A DNA stretch of 64,000 nt from UBA2658 sp050943775 (GTDB lineage: Bacteria > Bacillota > Clostridia > Oscillospirales > Oscillospiraceae), in NCBI GenBank assembly GCA_050943775.1, contig JBMNPV010000002.1, positions 1-64,000 of the forward strand. Reading direction: 5' to 3'. How positions within the stretch are numbered: position 1 is the stretch's first letter; the number at the start of each line of letters is the position of its first letter. Both the position numbers and the translations under genes were made by a program. Shown here piece by piece: positions 7,692 to 15,221 of this stretch. The notes under the pieces were generated by a model that was given only the letters and a program-made list of their open reading frames with translations, was not told the origin of the DNA and did not search any database.

Positions 7692-9179
7692 TTACTTTCC
7701 CCCAGTAGAATAATCCATAATCTCTTTTGAATCGGTATTCCGCGTTTCCAGTTCCGCGACAATTCTGCCCTCTTTCATAACATAAACTCTGTCGGTCAAC
7801 TCAAGAATCTCGGCCATATCGGAAGACACGAGCAAAATGGCTGTGCCTTTTTCGGCAAAATCCATGATTTTGTTATAAATTTCGACCTTTGTTCCGATGT
7901 CGATCCCCCGCGTCGGTTCATCGAGAAGCAGTATTTCGGGTTCTGTTTCCGCAACTCTGGACAGGATAATTTTCTGCTGGTTTCCTCCACTGAGTTTCAC
8001 AACTTTCTGGCAGCAGGAAGGCGTTTTGATCTTGAAATCGTCTATGGCACAGTCGGCACATCTGTCGATCTTTGCATTCCGGACAACGCCGCCGTGTGCC
8101 AGTCTATCGAGTACCGAGAGCACAATGTTTTCCTTCACCGTGCTCTCCAAAACAAGGCCCTCTTCCTTACGGTTTTCGGGAACGAAGGCAATTCCTTTTT
8201 TCAGCGCTTCCCTCGGGGAGCGGATCTTGCAGGGTTTTCCGTCCACCAGCAAGCGTCCGTATCGCACAGGGTATGCGCCGCAAATCGTCTTGAGCAGGTC
8301 CGAGCGTCCCGAGCCGACCAAGCCGGCGACCCCAACGATCTCGCCGGAATGCAGCTTGAGATGGATGTCGTGGATGAGCTTATTGCCGAGCCCTTCGGCG
8401 GCGAGCACTTCCGCGCCGATCTCCACCGTCCGTTTTGGATAAAACTGCTCAATTTTTCGGTTGACCATGGAGAATACAAGATCGTCCATGTTCCATTCGG
8501 AGGTCGCGCGGGTCTCCGCAATTTCACCGTCCCGCATAACTGTAATGCGGTCGGTGACCTGAAACAGCTCTTCCATCCGATGTGTGATGAAGATGATCCC
8601 ATAGCCCTTGGCCTTGAGGTTCCGCATGGTATCAAACAGCTTTTCCACATCTTCCCTGCCCAGCGAAGATGTAGGCTCGTCCATAATGAGGAGCTTTGCG
8701 TCTCTTGCGAGCGCTTTGCCGATCTCGACAAGCTGCTGCGTGCTGATGGACAGCTCCCCTACCTTTCCTTTGAGATCTAGTTCAAGGCCCAAGATATCTA
8801 AAATGGCCTGGCTCTTGCGGAAAAGGGTCTTATAATCGATTTTTCCAGCATGCTGCGGCACCGCTCCAAGGAACAGGTTTTCCGCCACGCTCAATTCGGG
8901 AACCAGACTCAGTTCCTGATAGATAACGCTGATTCCCATGTTGATCGCGGCGTTCGTATTTGGAATTTTTGTCTGTTCTCCGCAAAACTCGATCGTACCT
9001 TCATCCGGTTGGTATACGCCGCCCAGAATTTTTATAAGAGTGGACTTTCCCGCACCGTTTTCGCCGCTTAATCCGACGATCTCGTTAGGATAAACTGAAA
9101 AATCGACATTTTTAAGGGCTTTCACGCCGGGAAAACTCTTAGATACATTTTTGAGTTGCAGCATAGGATCGGCGCTCAT
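7692..9179 (-). CDS. Sugar ABC transporter ATPase with two nucleotide-binding domains, RbsA-like
   Basis: Energises the sugar transporter from the cytoplasmic face. The 495-residue protein is a tandem of two ABC domains, as in RbsA/MglA/XylG. The first has Walker A GENGAGKST and Walker B LLIMDEPTSS. The second has the degenerate P-loop GLVGSGRSD, but a full signature LSGGNQQK and Walker B ILLLDEPTRGID. This asymmetry is normal for the family. ATG 9179 follows AGGAGGT. The stop is one base before the permease start, so translation is probably coupled. Confidence 0.93.
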   Translation of the reverse strand: MSADPMLQLKNVSKSFPGVKALKNVDFSVYPNEIVGLSGENGAGKSTLIKILGGVYQPDEGTIEFCGEQTKIPNTNAAINMGISVIYQELSLVPELSVAENLFLGAVPQHAGKIDYKTLFRKSQAILDILGLELDLKGKVGELSISTQQLVEIGKALARDAKLLIMDEPTSSLGREDVEKLFDTMRNLKAKGYGIIFITHRMEELFQVTDRITVMRDGEIAETRATSEWNMDDLVFSMVNRKIEQFYPKRTVEIGAEVLAAEGLGNKLIHDIHLKLHSGEIVGVAGLVGSGRSDLLKTICGAYPVRYGRLLVDGKPCKIRSPREALKKGIAFVPENRKEEGLVLESTVKENIVLSVLDRLAHGGVVRNAKIDRCADCAIDDFKIKTPSCCQKVVKLSGGNQQKIILSRVAETEPEILLLDEPTRGIDIGTKVEIYNKIMDFAEKGTAILLVSSDMAEILELTDRVYVMKEGRIVAELETRNTDSKEIMDYSTGGK

Positions 9180-9213
9180 GTTATTCTACCTCCTGAGTGG
9201 GCTGCTTTCGATT

Positions 9214-10254
9214 TTATTTTCCTGTGCGCGATCTCAGCTCATCCGCCCAAAGTCCAAAGTCCTGAACTTCCTTTGATGTGATGTTCTGTGTGGTGATCAG
9301 CATCTGCGGGGACTCCGTTGCTTTTTCCGGCTGAACGCCGTTTTTGACATAGTCATAGACCATTTGCACGCTCTTCATGCCCATGCTGATGGGGTTCTGC
9401 GAAATCGTCGCATCCATTCTGCCGTCACGGACAGCCTGAATGCCCTCCGGGTTGCCGTCTATGCCGATGACAAAAATGTGTCTGGAGTCGTCCTGCGGAT
9501 AGGAACGGTTCGCCTGCTCAATTGCTTTCACCGCGCCGAGCGCCGTGTTGTCATTGGCGGCAAATACCGCGTCGATGGTCTCGTTTGCCTGCAAAGCATC
9601 CATCATCGCGTTCATTGACTTTTCCTGATCGAACTCGCAGTCCTGACGGAACACCACTTTGATATTCGGGTACTTAGCAATTTCTTCCATAAATCCGGAA
9701 TCGCGATCCGCACCGGACGCTTGACTGAGCTTCCCGGCCAGATTCACAACGGTGCCCTTATAATCTCCATATTTTTCTTTAATGTGTTCCGCGATCGCGT
9801 CAGCCGCCGTTCTGCCGGCTTTGACATTGTCGGTGGCGTTTCGATTGATGATCTCGCCGCCGGCAGCATTGGTATCAATGATGAACACCGGAATATTCTT
9901 CTTGTTCGCCATCATAATCGACGGAACGATCCCGTTGCTGTCAATCGGATTTATGATGATCGCACTCACGTTCTGCGTGATGAAGTTCTGCATATTATCG
10001 GCCTGTACGCTGGCATCGCCGTTTGCATTGGCGACATTTACGGTAATGCCGAGTTCCTTGCCCTTGTCTGTCACGGCCTGATTAACGGCCGTCATAAATC
10101 CGGCATGGAACGAGCTGAGACAAACGCCCACCGTAATCTTTCCATCCGCAGTCGAACCGCTCGGATCGCTCGTTGAAGCGGTGCATCCCGTTAACACAAA
10201 GCTAAGCACTAAAAAAGCCGCACATAGTTTTGCAAATGCTCCCTGTCTTCTCAT
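9214..10254 (-). CDS. Sugar-binding lipoprotein of the ABC transporter, RbsB-like
   Basis: Extracytoplasmic solute receptor of the periplasmic-binding-protein type I (LacI-like) fold. The N-terminus has a signal peptide and lipobox (VLTGC near residue 24), followed by a Ser/Thr-rich linker. The receptor core starts KITVGVCLSSFHAGFM and contains IINPID and FIIDTNA elements typical of ribose- and galactose-type receptors. The 346 residues fit. It is first in its operon, behind 455 bases of AT-rich DNA. The ligand is probably a pentose or hexose but cannot be named. Confidence 0.9.
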   Translation of the reverse strand: MRRQGAFAKLCAAFLVLSFVLTGCTASTSDPSGSTADGKITVGVCLSSFHAGFMTAVNQAVTDKGKELGITVNVANANGDASVQADNMQNFITQNVSAIIINPIDSNGIVPSIMMANKKNIPVFIIDTNAAGGEIINRNATDNVKAGRTAADAIAEHIKEKYGDYKGTVVNLAGKLSQASGADRDSGFMEEIAKYPNIKVVFRQDCEFDQEKSMNAMMDALQANETIDAVFAANDNTALGAVKAIEQANRSYPQDDSRHIFVIGIDGNPEGIQAVRDGRMDATISQNPISMGMKSVQMVYDYVKNGVQPEKATESPQMLITTQNITSKEVQDFGLWADELRSRTGK

Positions 10255-10475
10255 AACTCTCCCTCACCTTTCTTATTTTATTTGAACTGACCGCTTTACA
10301 AATGCCCTGGTTAAGGCTTTGTATTGCCCTGAATTATTTACAACCACATTCTATATCATTTCCGTTAATTTTTAAATAATATTGGGCTTTATTATCCATC
10401 AGTATTCAATATGGTTTGGGACGCAATTTATAGTTTATATCTATATATTTAATTTTTTGTCTTTCCTTTTTGTTT
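10255..10475 (-). other. AT-rich leader of the sugar ABC operon
   Basis: About 220 bases between the predicted start of transcription and the binding-protein gene are very AT-rich compared with the neighbours. No ORF, riboswitch or strong terminator is visible. It may be a regulator-binding region. Confidence 0.4.
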
Positions 10476-10503
10476 ATTCTATCATAATTCTTTATACGTG
10501 CAA
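10476..10503 (-). promoter_or_regulatory. Promoter of the sugar ABC operon
   Basis: Minus-strand TTGCAC (10503-10498), a 16-bp spacer and TAGAAT (10481-10476) with an extended TG just before the -10 box. A 7-bp inverted repeat GTAAAAT/ATTTTAC (10525-10531, 10551-10557) lies just upstream. Confidence 0.6.
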
Positions 10504-10636
10504 GTATTTTTCGGGTCGTCAACTGTAAAATCGCTCGAAAAGCTGTCACTATTTTACTAGGTCTTTCGGCAATCCACGCTCCCCTGCTGCTCGCTGCGTC
10601 AATGGTGTCTCCCTGCTGACACCTGCGTCAAATGCG

Positions 10637-10665
10637 TTGACTTTACATCTGCCGAACTTTATAAT
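10637..10665 (+). promoter_or_regulatory. Promoter of the aldehyde dehydrogenase gene
   Basis: TTGACT (10637-10642), 17 bp, TATAAT (10660-10665), 45 bases before the TTG start codon. Confidence 0.8.
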
Positions 10666-10709
10666 GCAGGGAGAATGAACGCCACACCACTGGAAACGGA
10701 GGTCCTCTT

Positions 10710-12071
10710 TTGAATATTGAAGAAATCGTTGCCGCACAGCGGCAGTTTTTTAACACTAGCCAGACGCGGGATATCGGCTTTCGCAAGACCATGCTCCGTC
10801 GGCTCCTGCGCGTCATCCGGGACAACGAGGAGCCGATCTACGCCGCTGTAAACGCGGACCTCGGCAAATCCCGCGCGGAAACCTATATGACTGAGATCGC
10901 AATGGTCACAGAAGAAATCGAGACCCAGCTCCGCCACGTTGACGCATGGAGCCGTCCCCGCACTGTGCCGGGCACGATGGCCACCTTCCCCTCCCGCAGC
11001 ACGGTCTATGCCGACCCCTATGGCGTCGTTCTCATTCTCTCGCCATGGAATTATCCCGTCAATCTTGCGCTCACGCCGCTTGTCGGCGCGATTGCTGCGG
11101 GCAACTGCGTCGTTTTAAAGTGCTCGCGCAACAGTGCGCACACCTCCGCCCTTTTGCAGCGTCTGCTCGCGCAGGCATTTCCGTCAAGCTATGTCTGCTG
11201 TCTCGACGCGGACTCGGATTATGACGAGATCTTAAATCAAACCTACGATTACATCTTTTTCACAGGCAGTCCGCGCGTCGGAAAGACCGTGATGCAGGCG
11301 GCAAGCCGGCACCTTACGCCTGTCTCTCTCGAGCTTGGCGGCAAAAGCCCCTGCATTGTTGACGAGTCCGCAAACCTCCCGCTCGCCGCGAAGCGCATCG
11401 TCTGGGGCAAATTTCTCAACGCCGGTCAAACCTGCATTTCCATCGACTACATCCTTGTGCAGCGTTCTGTTAAGGATGCGCTGGTCGAGTGTCTTGTAGC
11501 CGAGATACAAAAGCGCTATGCAAACGCCGAAACGAGCGACCGCTATCCGAATATCATCAACCGCCACCACTACGAACGGCTTTGCAAGCTGCTCGAAACG
11601 GAGGACCTTGTCATCGGCGGCGAGCGAAACGACGACGCCATGAAAATCGCGCCCGCGATCCTTCCAGACGCGGACTTTGACCATGAGGTCATGCAGGAAG
11701 AGATCTTCGGGCCGCTTCTGCCCGTCATCCCCTATGACGAGCTGGGAGAAACGCTCGATATGCTCAAAGAAAAGCCCCGCCCGCTTGCCTGTTATTTCTT
11801 CTCGCAGAACGAAAGCGCGATCCGCCGTGTCACCAGAGAATTCCCCTACGGCGGCGGCTGCATAAACGACACCATGCTGCACATCTCCAACAACCATATG
11901 CCTTTCGGCGGCGTCGGCAACAGCGGCATGGGCGCTTATCACGGACGGTATAGCTTCGACACCTTCAGCCGCAAAAAAGGCGTCGTCCGCAGCTGCGCAA
12001 ACTTCGATCTGCCGCTGCGCTACGCGCCTTACGACGCAAAAAAGCTCTGGCTTTTAAAGCATCTTCTTTGA
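10710..12071 (+). CDS. Aldehyde dehydrogenase, class 3 (fatty/aryl aldehyde) type
   Basis: NAD(P)-dependent oxidation of an aldehyde to its acid. The 453 residues fit the short class 3 group, as in fatty aldehyde or coniferyl aldehyde dehydrogenases. The catalytic Cys is C242 in NAGQTC and the general base is E208 in LELGGK. FTGSPRVG near 184 is the cofactor loop, and PFGGVGNSGMG is near the end. The start codon is TTG: GGAGG at 10698-10702 is spaced correctly for 10710 and no ATG fits better. It is monocistronic between its own promoter and a strong terminator. The substrate is unknown. Confidence 0.9.
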   Translation: MNIEEIVAAQRQFFNTSQTRDIGFRKTMLRRLLRVIRDNEEPIYAAVNADLGKSRAETYMTEIAMVTEEIETQLRHVDAWSRPRTVPGTMATFPSRSTVYADPYGVVLILSPWNYPVNLALTPLVGAIAAGNCVVLKCSRNSAHTSALLQRLLAQAFPSSYVCCLDADSDYDEILNQTYDYIFFTGSPRVGKTVMQAASRHLTPVSLELGGKSPCIVDESANLPLAAKRIVWGKFLNAGQTCISIDYILVQRSVKDALVECLVAEIQKRYANAETSDRYPNIINRHHYERLCKLLETEDLVIGGERNDDAMKIAPAILPDADFDHEVMQEEIFGPLLPVIPYDELGETLDMLKEKPRPLACYFFSQNESAIRRVTREFPYGGGCINDTMLHISNNHMPFGGVGNSGMGAYHGRYSFDTFSRKKGVVRSCANFDLPLRYAPYDAKKLWLLKHLL

Positions 12072-12121
12072 TTTGGCAGGTCCTCGCTTTTCTTTATTTC
12101 TAAGATTTAAAAACGCTTTTT

Positions 12122-12167
12122 AAAAACCAAACGGACCTCTGCTTTTGCAGAGGTCCGTTTGGTTTTT
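12122..12167. terminator. Bidirectional terminator between aldehyde dehydrogenase and transketolase
   Basis: A 19-bp perfect stem (12122-12140 with 12149-12167) has AAAAA on one side and TTTTT on the other, so it serves both convergent genes. Confidence 0.93.
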
Positions 12168-12172
12168 ATTGC

Positions 12173-13111
12173 TTATTTCTTTCTTGTAAGCACCTTTTCA
12201 ATACCGGCGGCGACGCCGTTTGCGTCCACACCGTACTTTGCCAGAAGCTGCGCATACGGCGCGCTCTCGGTGAAGGTGTCACGGATACCCACAAACTCCG
12301 TCGGGACACCCGCCCCCGCCCAAGCGAGGACCTCGCTGACCGCGCTGCCAAGTCCGCCATAGATGTTGTGCTCCTCGGCGGTGACGATCGCGCCTGTCTC
12401 CTCGGCGCACTTGATGATGAGTTCCCTGTCGATGGGCTTTACGCTGTACATATCGACAACGCGGACAGAAACGCCCTTCTTTTCAAGCTCGTTTGCCGCC
12501 TCGATCGCCTTGTGGACCAGCAGGCCGCAGGCGATGACGGTGACGTCGCTGCCGTCGCGGACGATCGCACCCTTGCCGCATTCAAACTTGTGATCCGGCG
12601 CATAAAGATCGGGGTACACGTCGCGCGAAAGGCGGAGATAGAACGGTCCGTAAGTCTTTGCGGCATACTCTGTTGCCCAGCGGGTGCTGGTCGCGTCCGA
12701 CGGAACGAGCAGGGTCATGTTCGGCAGCGCACGCATGGCGGCCATGTCTTCCATCGCGTGGTGGGTCGTACCGTCCAGCGCGTCCGACATGCCGCAATAG
12801 GCGCCGCCGAGCTTGACATTCAGGTTGCCGTAGCAGATCTGCGCGCGGGTCGCAATGAGGCCGATGGTCGTGAGAAACACCGCAAAGGTGTTGACAAACG
12901 GAATTTTGCCCGTTGTGGAGAGGCCCGCCGCCGTTGCGACCATGTTGCTCTCCGCAATACCCATATTAAAGAAGCGGTCCGGAAATTTCTGACCGAAAAT
13001 TTTACTCTTTGTGGAGCCGGACAGATCGGCGTCGAGTACGACGATGTCCTTGTTCGTCTCGCCAAGCTCGGCAAGCACGTTGCCGTAGACTTCTCGGATT
13101 GCCTGCGCCAT
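12173..13111 (-). CDS. Transketolase, C-terminal subunit
   Basis: Second half of a split transketolase. It carries the pyrimidine-binding and C-terminal domains (312 residues). Visible features are GIAESNMVATAAGLSTTGKIPFV with the glutamate that activates thiamine diphosphate, and the C-terminal ITAEEHNIYGGLGS. The ATG overlaps the N-subunit stop (TAATG), so the halves are made together. In the cytoplasm the heterotetramer would move two-carbon units between sugar phosphates in the non-oxidative pentose phosphate pathway. Split forms are common in Clostridia. A DXP synthase is excluded by the short length and the separate N-half. Confidence 0.92.
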   Translation of the reverse strand: MAQAIREVYGNVLAELGETNKDIVVLDADLSGSTKSKIFGQKFPDRFFNMGIAESNMVATAAGLSTTGKIPFVNTFAVFLTTIGLIATRAQICYGNLNVKLGGAYCGMSDALDGTTHHAMEDMAAMRALPNMTLLVPSDATSTRWATEYAAKTYGPFYLRLSRDVYPDLYAPDHKFECGKGAIVRDGSDVTVIACGLLVHKAIEAANELEKKGVSVRVVDMYSVKPIDRELIIKCAEETGAIVTAEEHNIYGGLGSAVSEVLAWAGAGVPTEFVGIRDTFTESAPYAQLLAKYGVDANGVAAGIEKVLTRKK

Positions 13112-13941
13112 TATCTGTCACCTCCCAGTTCCGCCATCGCTCTTGCGAATTCCTCGTCCGAAATAGCCTTGCCGTGCCACGCGGCCTTGCCTTCCATAAA
13201 GGAAACGCCCTTGCCCTTGATCGTATCCGCGATGATAACGGTCGGCACACCCTTGAAGGCCTGTGCAAGCTCAATGGACTTGTAGAGCGCCTGCAGATCG
13301 TGGCCGTCGCAGCGCACGACGTTCCAGCCAAACGCACGCCACTTGGCAGGCAGATCGCCGATCGGCATGATCTCGTCCGTTGTACCGTCGAGCTGGACCT
13401 TGTTCCAGTCGACAATGGCGATAAGGTTGTCAAGGCCGAACTTCGGTGCGGACATTGCCGCTTCCCAGACCGTGCCCTCGTTGAGTTCGCCATCGCCCAA
13501 AACGGCGAATACGCGCGCGGGGCTGTTATTGAGCTTGAGGCCGAGCGCCATACCCTGCGCGGCGGAAAGGCCGATGCCGAGCGGGCCGGACGGCATTTCC
13601 ACGCCGGGGGTGTGATTGGACGGATGGCCTTGAAGCTGACTGTCGAGCTTGCGGAGTGTTTTCAGGCTGTCCTTCGGCAGAAAGCCTTTTTCGATGAGGT
13701 TGCGATAGAGCATCGGAGCGACATGACCCTTGCAGAGCACCAGACGGTCGCGATCCGGGTCATTGGGTTTATTTGCGTCTACATTCATGATCTCCTGATA
13801 CAGCAGCGTCAGGATCTCACACGCTGAGAGCGAACCGCCCGGATGGCCGGACTGTGCGCCGTGAATGGCTGTCAGCACGTCAACACGGAACTGACGGCAC
13901 TGTTCGGTCAGCTCGGCGGCGCGCTCATTGGTAAGCGGCAT
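13111..13941 (-). CDS. Transketolase, N-terminal subunit
   Basis: Thiamine-diphosphate-binding half of the split transketolase (276 residues). It shows the early GHPGGSLSACEIL and the cofactor motif GDGELNEGTVWEA ending in VDWNKVQLDG. I chose ATG 13941 because GGAGG lies eight bases upstream. An in-frame TTG at 13977 sits inside the previous gene and has no ribosome site. It follows the hydroxyacid dehydrogenase by 25 bases and overlaps the C-subunit by one base, so the three form one operon. Confidence 0.92.
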   Translation of the reverse strand: MPLTNERAAELTEQCRQFRVDVLTAIHGAQSGHPGGSLSACEILTLLYQEIMNVDANKPNDPDRDRLVLCKGHVAPMLYRNLIEKGFLPKDSLKTLRKLDSQLQGHPSNHTPGVEMPSGPLGIGLSAAQGMALGLKLNNSPARVFAVLGDGELNEGTVWEAAMSAPKFGLDNLIAIVDWNKVQLDGTTDEIMPIGDLPAKWRAFGWNVVRCDGHDLQALYKSIELAQAFKGVPTVIIADTIKGKGVSFMEGKAAWHGKAISDEEFARAMAELGGDR

Positions 13942-13966
13942 TTTGATTTCCTCCAATTGTTGTTTT

Positions 13967-14926
13967 TTATTTTTCAACTACATTCTGAGGGGTTCCGTTT
14001 ATAAAGGCGCGGAGATTTTCAGCGGCGATCTCGATAAGCCGCCGGCGGCTCTCGATTGGCGCCCAGGCGATGTGCGGCGTGATGACGCAGTTCGGAGCCG
14101 AAAAGAGCGGACTTGCGTTCTTTGGCGGCTCCTCGGAAAGCACATCCGCCGCAAAGCCGCTGAGGCGGCCGCTTCGAAGTGTTTGCGCAACATCTCCCTC
14201 GTTGACGAGTCCGCCGCGCGCGGTGTTGATGAGAAGCGCGCCGGGCTTCATGCGGGAGAGCGTCTCCGCGCAGATAAGTTCTCGGTTTTCCGCAGTCAGC
14301 GGGCAGTGCAGGGAAAGCACGTCCGCGTTTTGTAGGAGCGTCTCGAAATCCGTCATCTCCACGCCAACGATCCCGGATGAGGGTCGCGGATGTGCCGCGC
14401 AGGCGAGGACCTTCATCCCAAACGGTACTGCGGCGCGGGCAACGCCCTGTCCGATCCGGCCGAAGCCAACGACGCCGAGCGTCTTACCTGCGAGTTCCGT
14501 AAGCGGATAGTCCCAGTAGCAGAAGCAGTCCGACCGGGACCACTTCCCTTCAAGCACGCCGCGGCTGTGTTCGCCGGCATGTGCGCAGAGTTCCAGCAAA
14601 AGCGCAAACGTGTGCTGCACGACGGAGGGGGTGCTGTAATCCGGGATGTTGCACACCGTGATGCCCCGCTCGTGCGCAACCTGAACATCGATGTTATTAT
14701 AGCCGGTTGCAAGCTCGCCTATATAACGGAGCTTTTCACAGGCATCCATCATCTGCGCCGTGAAAGAAAGCTTGTTGATGAGTACGGCATCCGCGTTTTT
14801 GATGCGTGCAGCCATCTCGCATTGCTCTGTGTTTTCATAGACACGGATATGCCCGAAGGCCGACAGCGGCTCCCATGAGAGGTCCCCGGGATTGACAGCG
14901 CGTCCTTCCAGAATCACGATCTCCAT
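13967..14926 (-). CDS. D-2-hydroxyacid dehydrogenase, glycerate dehydrogenase-like
   Basis: NAD(H)-dependent oxidoreductase of the D-isomer-specific family (319 residues). It shows the Rossmann signature GVVGFGRIGQG near 145, the catalytic Arg in INTARGG, a Glu in the following stretch, and the catalytic His in TPHIAW near 280. Overall it resembles hydroxypyruvate/glycerate dehydrogenases more than lactate dehydrogenase. ATG 14926 follows GGAG. It is first in the operon with the transketolase halves, and divergent from a sigma-54-type activator. Hydroxypyruvate is a classic transketolase donor, which would link the three genes, but this link is inference. Confidence 0.87.
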   Translation of the reverse strand: MEIVILEGRAVNPGDLSWEPLSAFGHIRVYENTEQCEMAARIKNADAVLINKLSFTAQMMDACEKLRYIGELATGYNNIDVQVAHERGITVCNIPDYSTPSVVQHTFALLLELCAHAGEHSRGVLEGKWSRSDCFCYWDYPLTELAGKTLGVVGFGRIGQGVARAAVPFGMKVLACAAHPRPSSGIVGVEMTDFETLLQNADVLSLHCPLTAENRELICAETLSRMKPGALLINTARGGLVNEGDVAQTLRSGRLSGFAADVLSEEPPKNASPLFSAPNCVITPHIAWAPIESRRRLIEIAAENLRAFINGTPQNVVEK

Positions 14927-14962
14927 AGGTTTCTCCGTTTTCGTAGAATTACATACCTAATA

Positions 14963-14991
14963 AGAATAGTACGTTTCCGTCGCCGCGTCAA
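14963..14991 (-). promoter_or_regulatory. Candidate promoter of the hydroxyacid dehydrogenase-transketolase operon
   Basis: Minus-strand TTGACG (14991-14986), 17 bp, TATTCT (14968-14963). Upstream, a 6-bp inverted repeat ATCTGG/CCAGAT around 15065-15090 may be an operator or enhancer site. Confidence 0.5.
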
Positions 14992-15145
14992 GGCGGCTGG
15001 GCTGAAAAAAGGAAATTCCCCGCAAAAAGCGCCCTTGACGCTCCCTTCATACAGGCATGTGCGAATCTGGTTTTGCACTGCCGTACCAGATCGTTTCATT
15101 TTGTCAGAATATCGTCCGATCTCATGGAAAATGCGGGTATTTTGC

Positions 15146-15174
15146 TTGATACGCCTTGTATTTTGTGATACAAT
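15146..15174 (+). promoter_or_regulatory. Promoter of the sigma-54-type activator gene
   Basis: TTGATA (15146-15151), 17 bp, TACAAT (15169-15174) with an extended TG. The regulator gene itself is therefore read by the vegetative sigma factor. Confidence 0.75.
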
Positions 15175-15221
15175 CATTGATAAATTGAGCAAATCTGCGT
15201 ACTTGTGAAAGGACATTTTTC

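Noticed and set aside
15072..15091. Sigma-54 -24/-12 promoter facing the transketolase operon
   Set aside because: The GG-to-GC spacing is nine bases and the strict value is ten, so I report it only as a possible decayed site.
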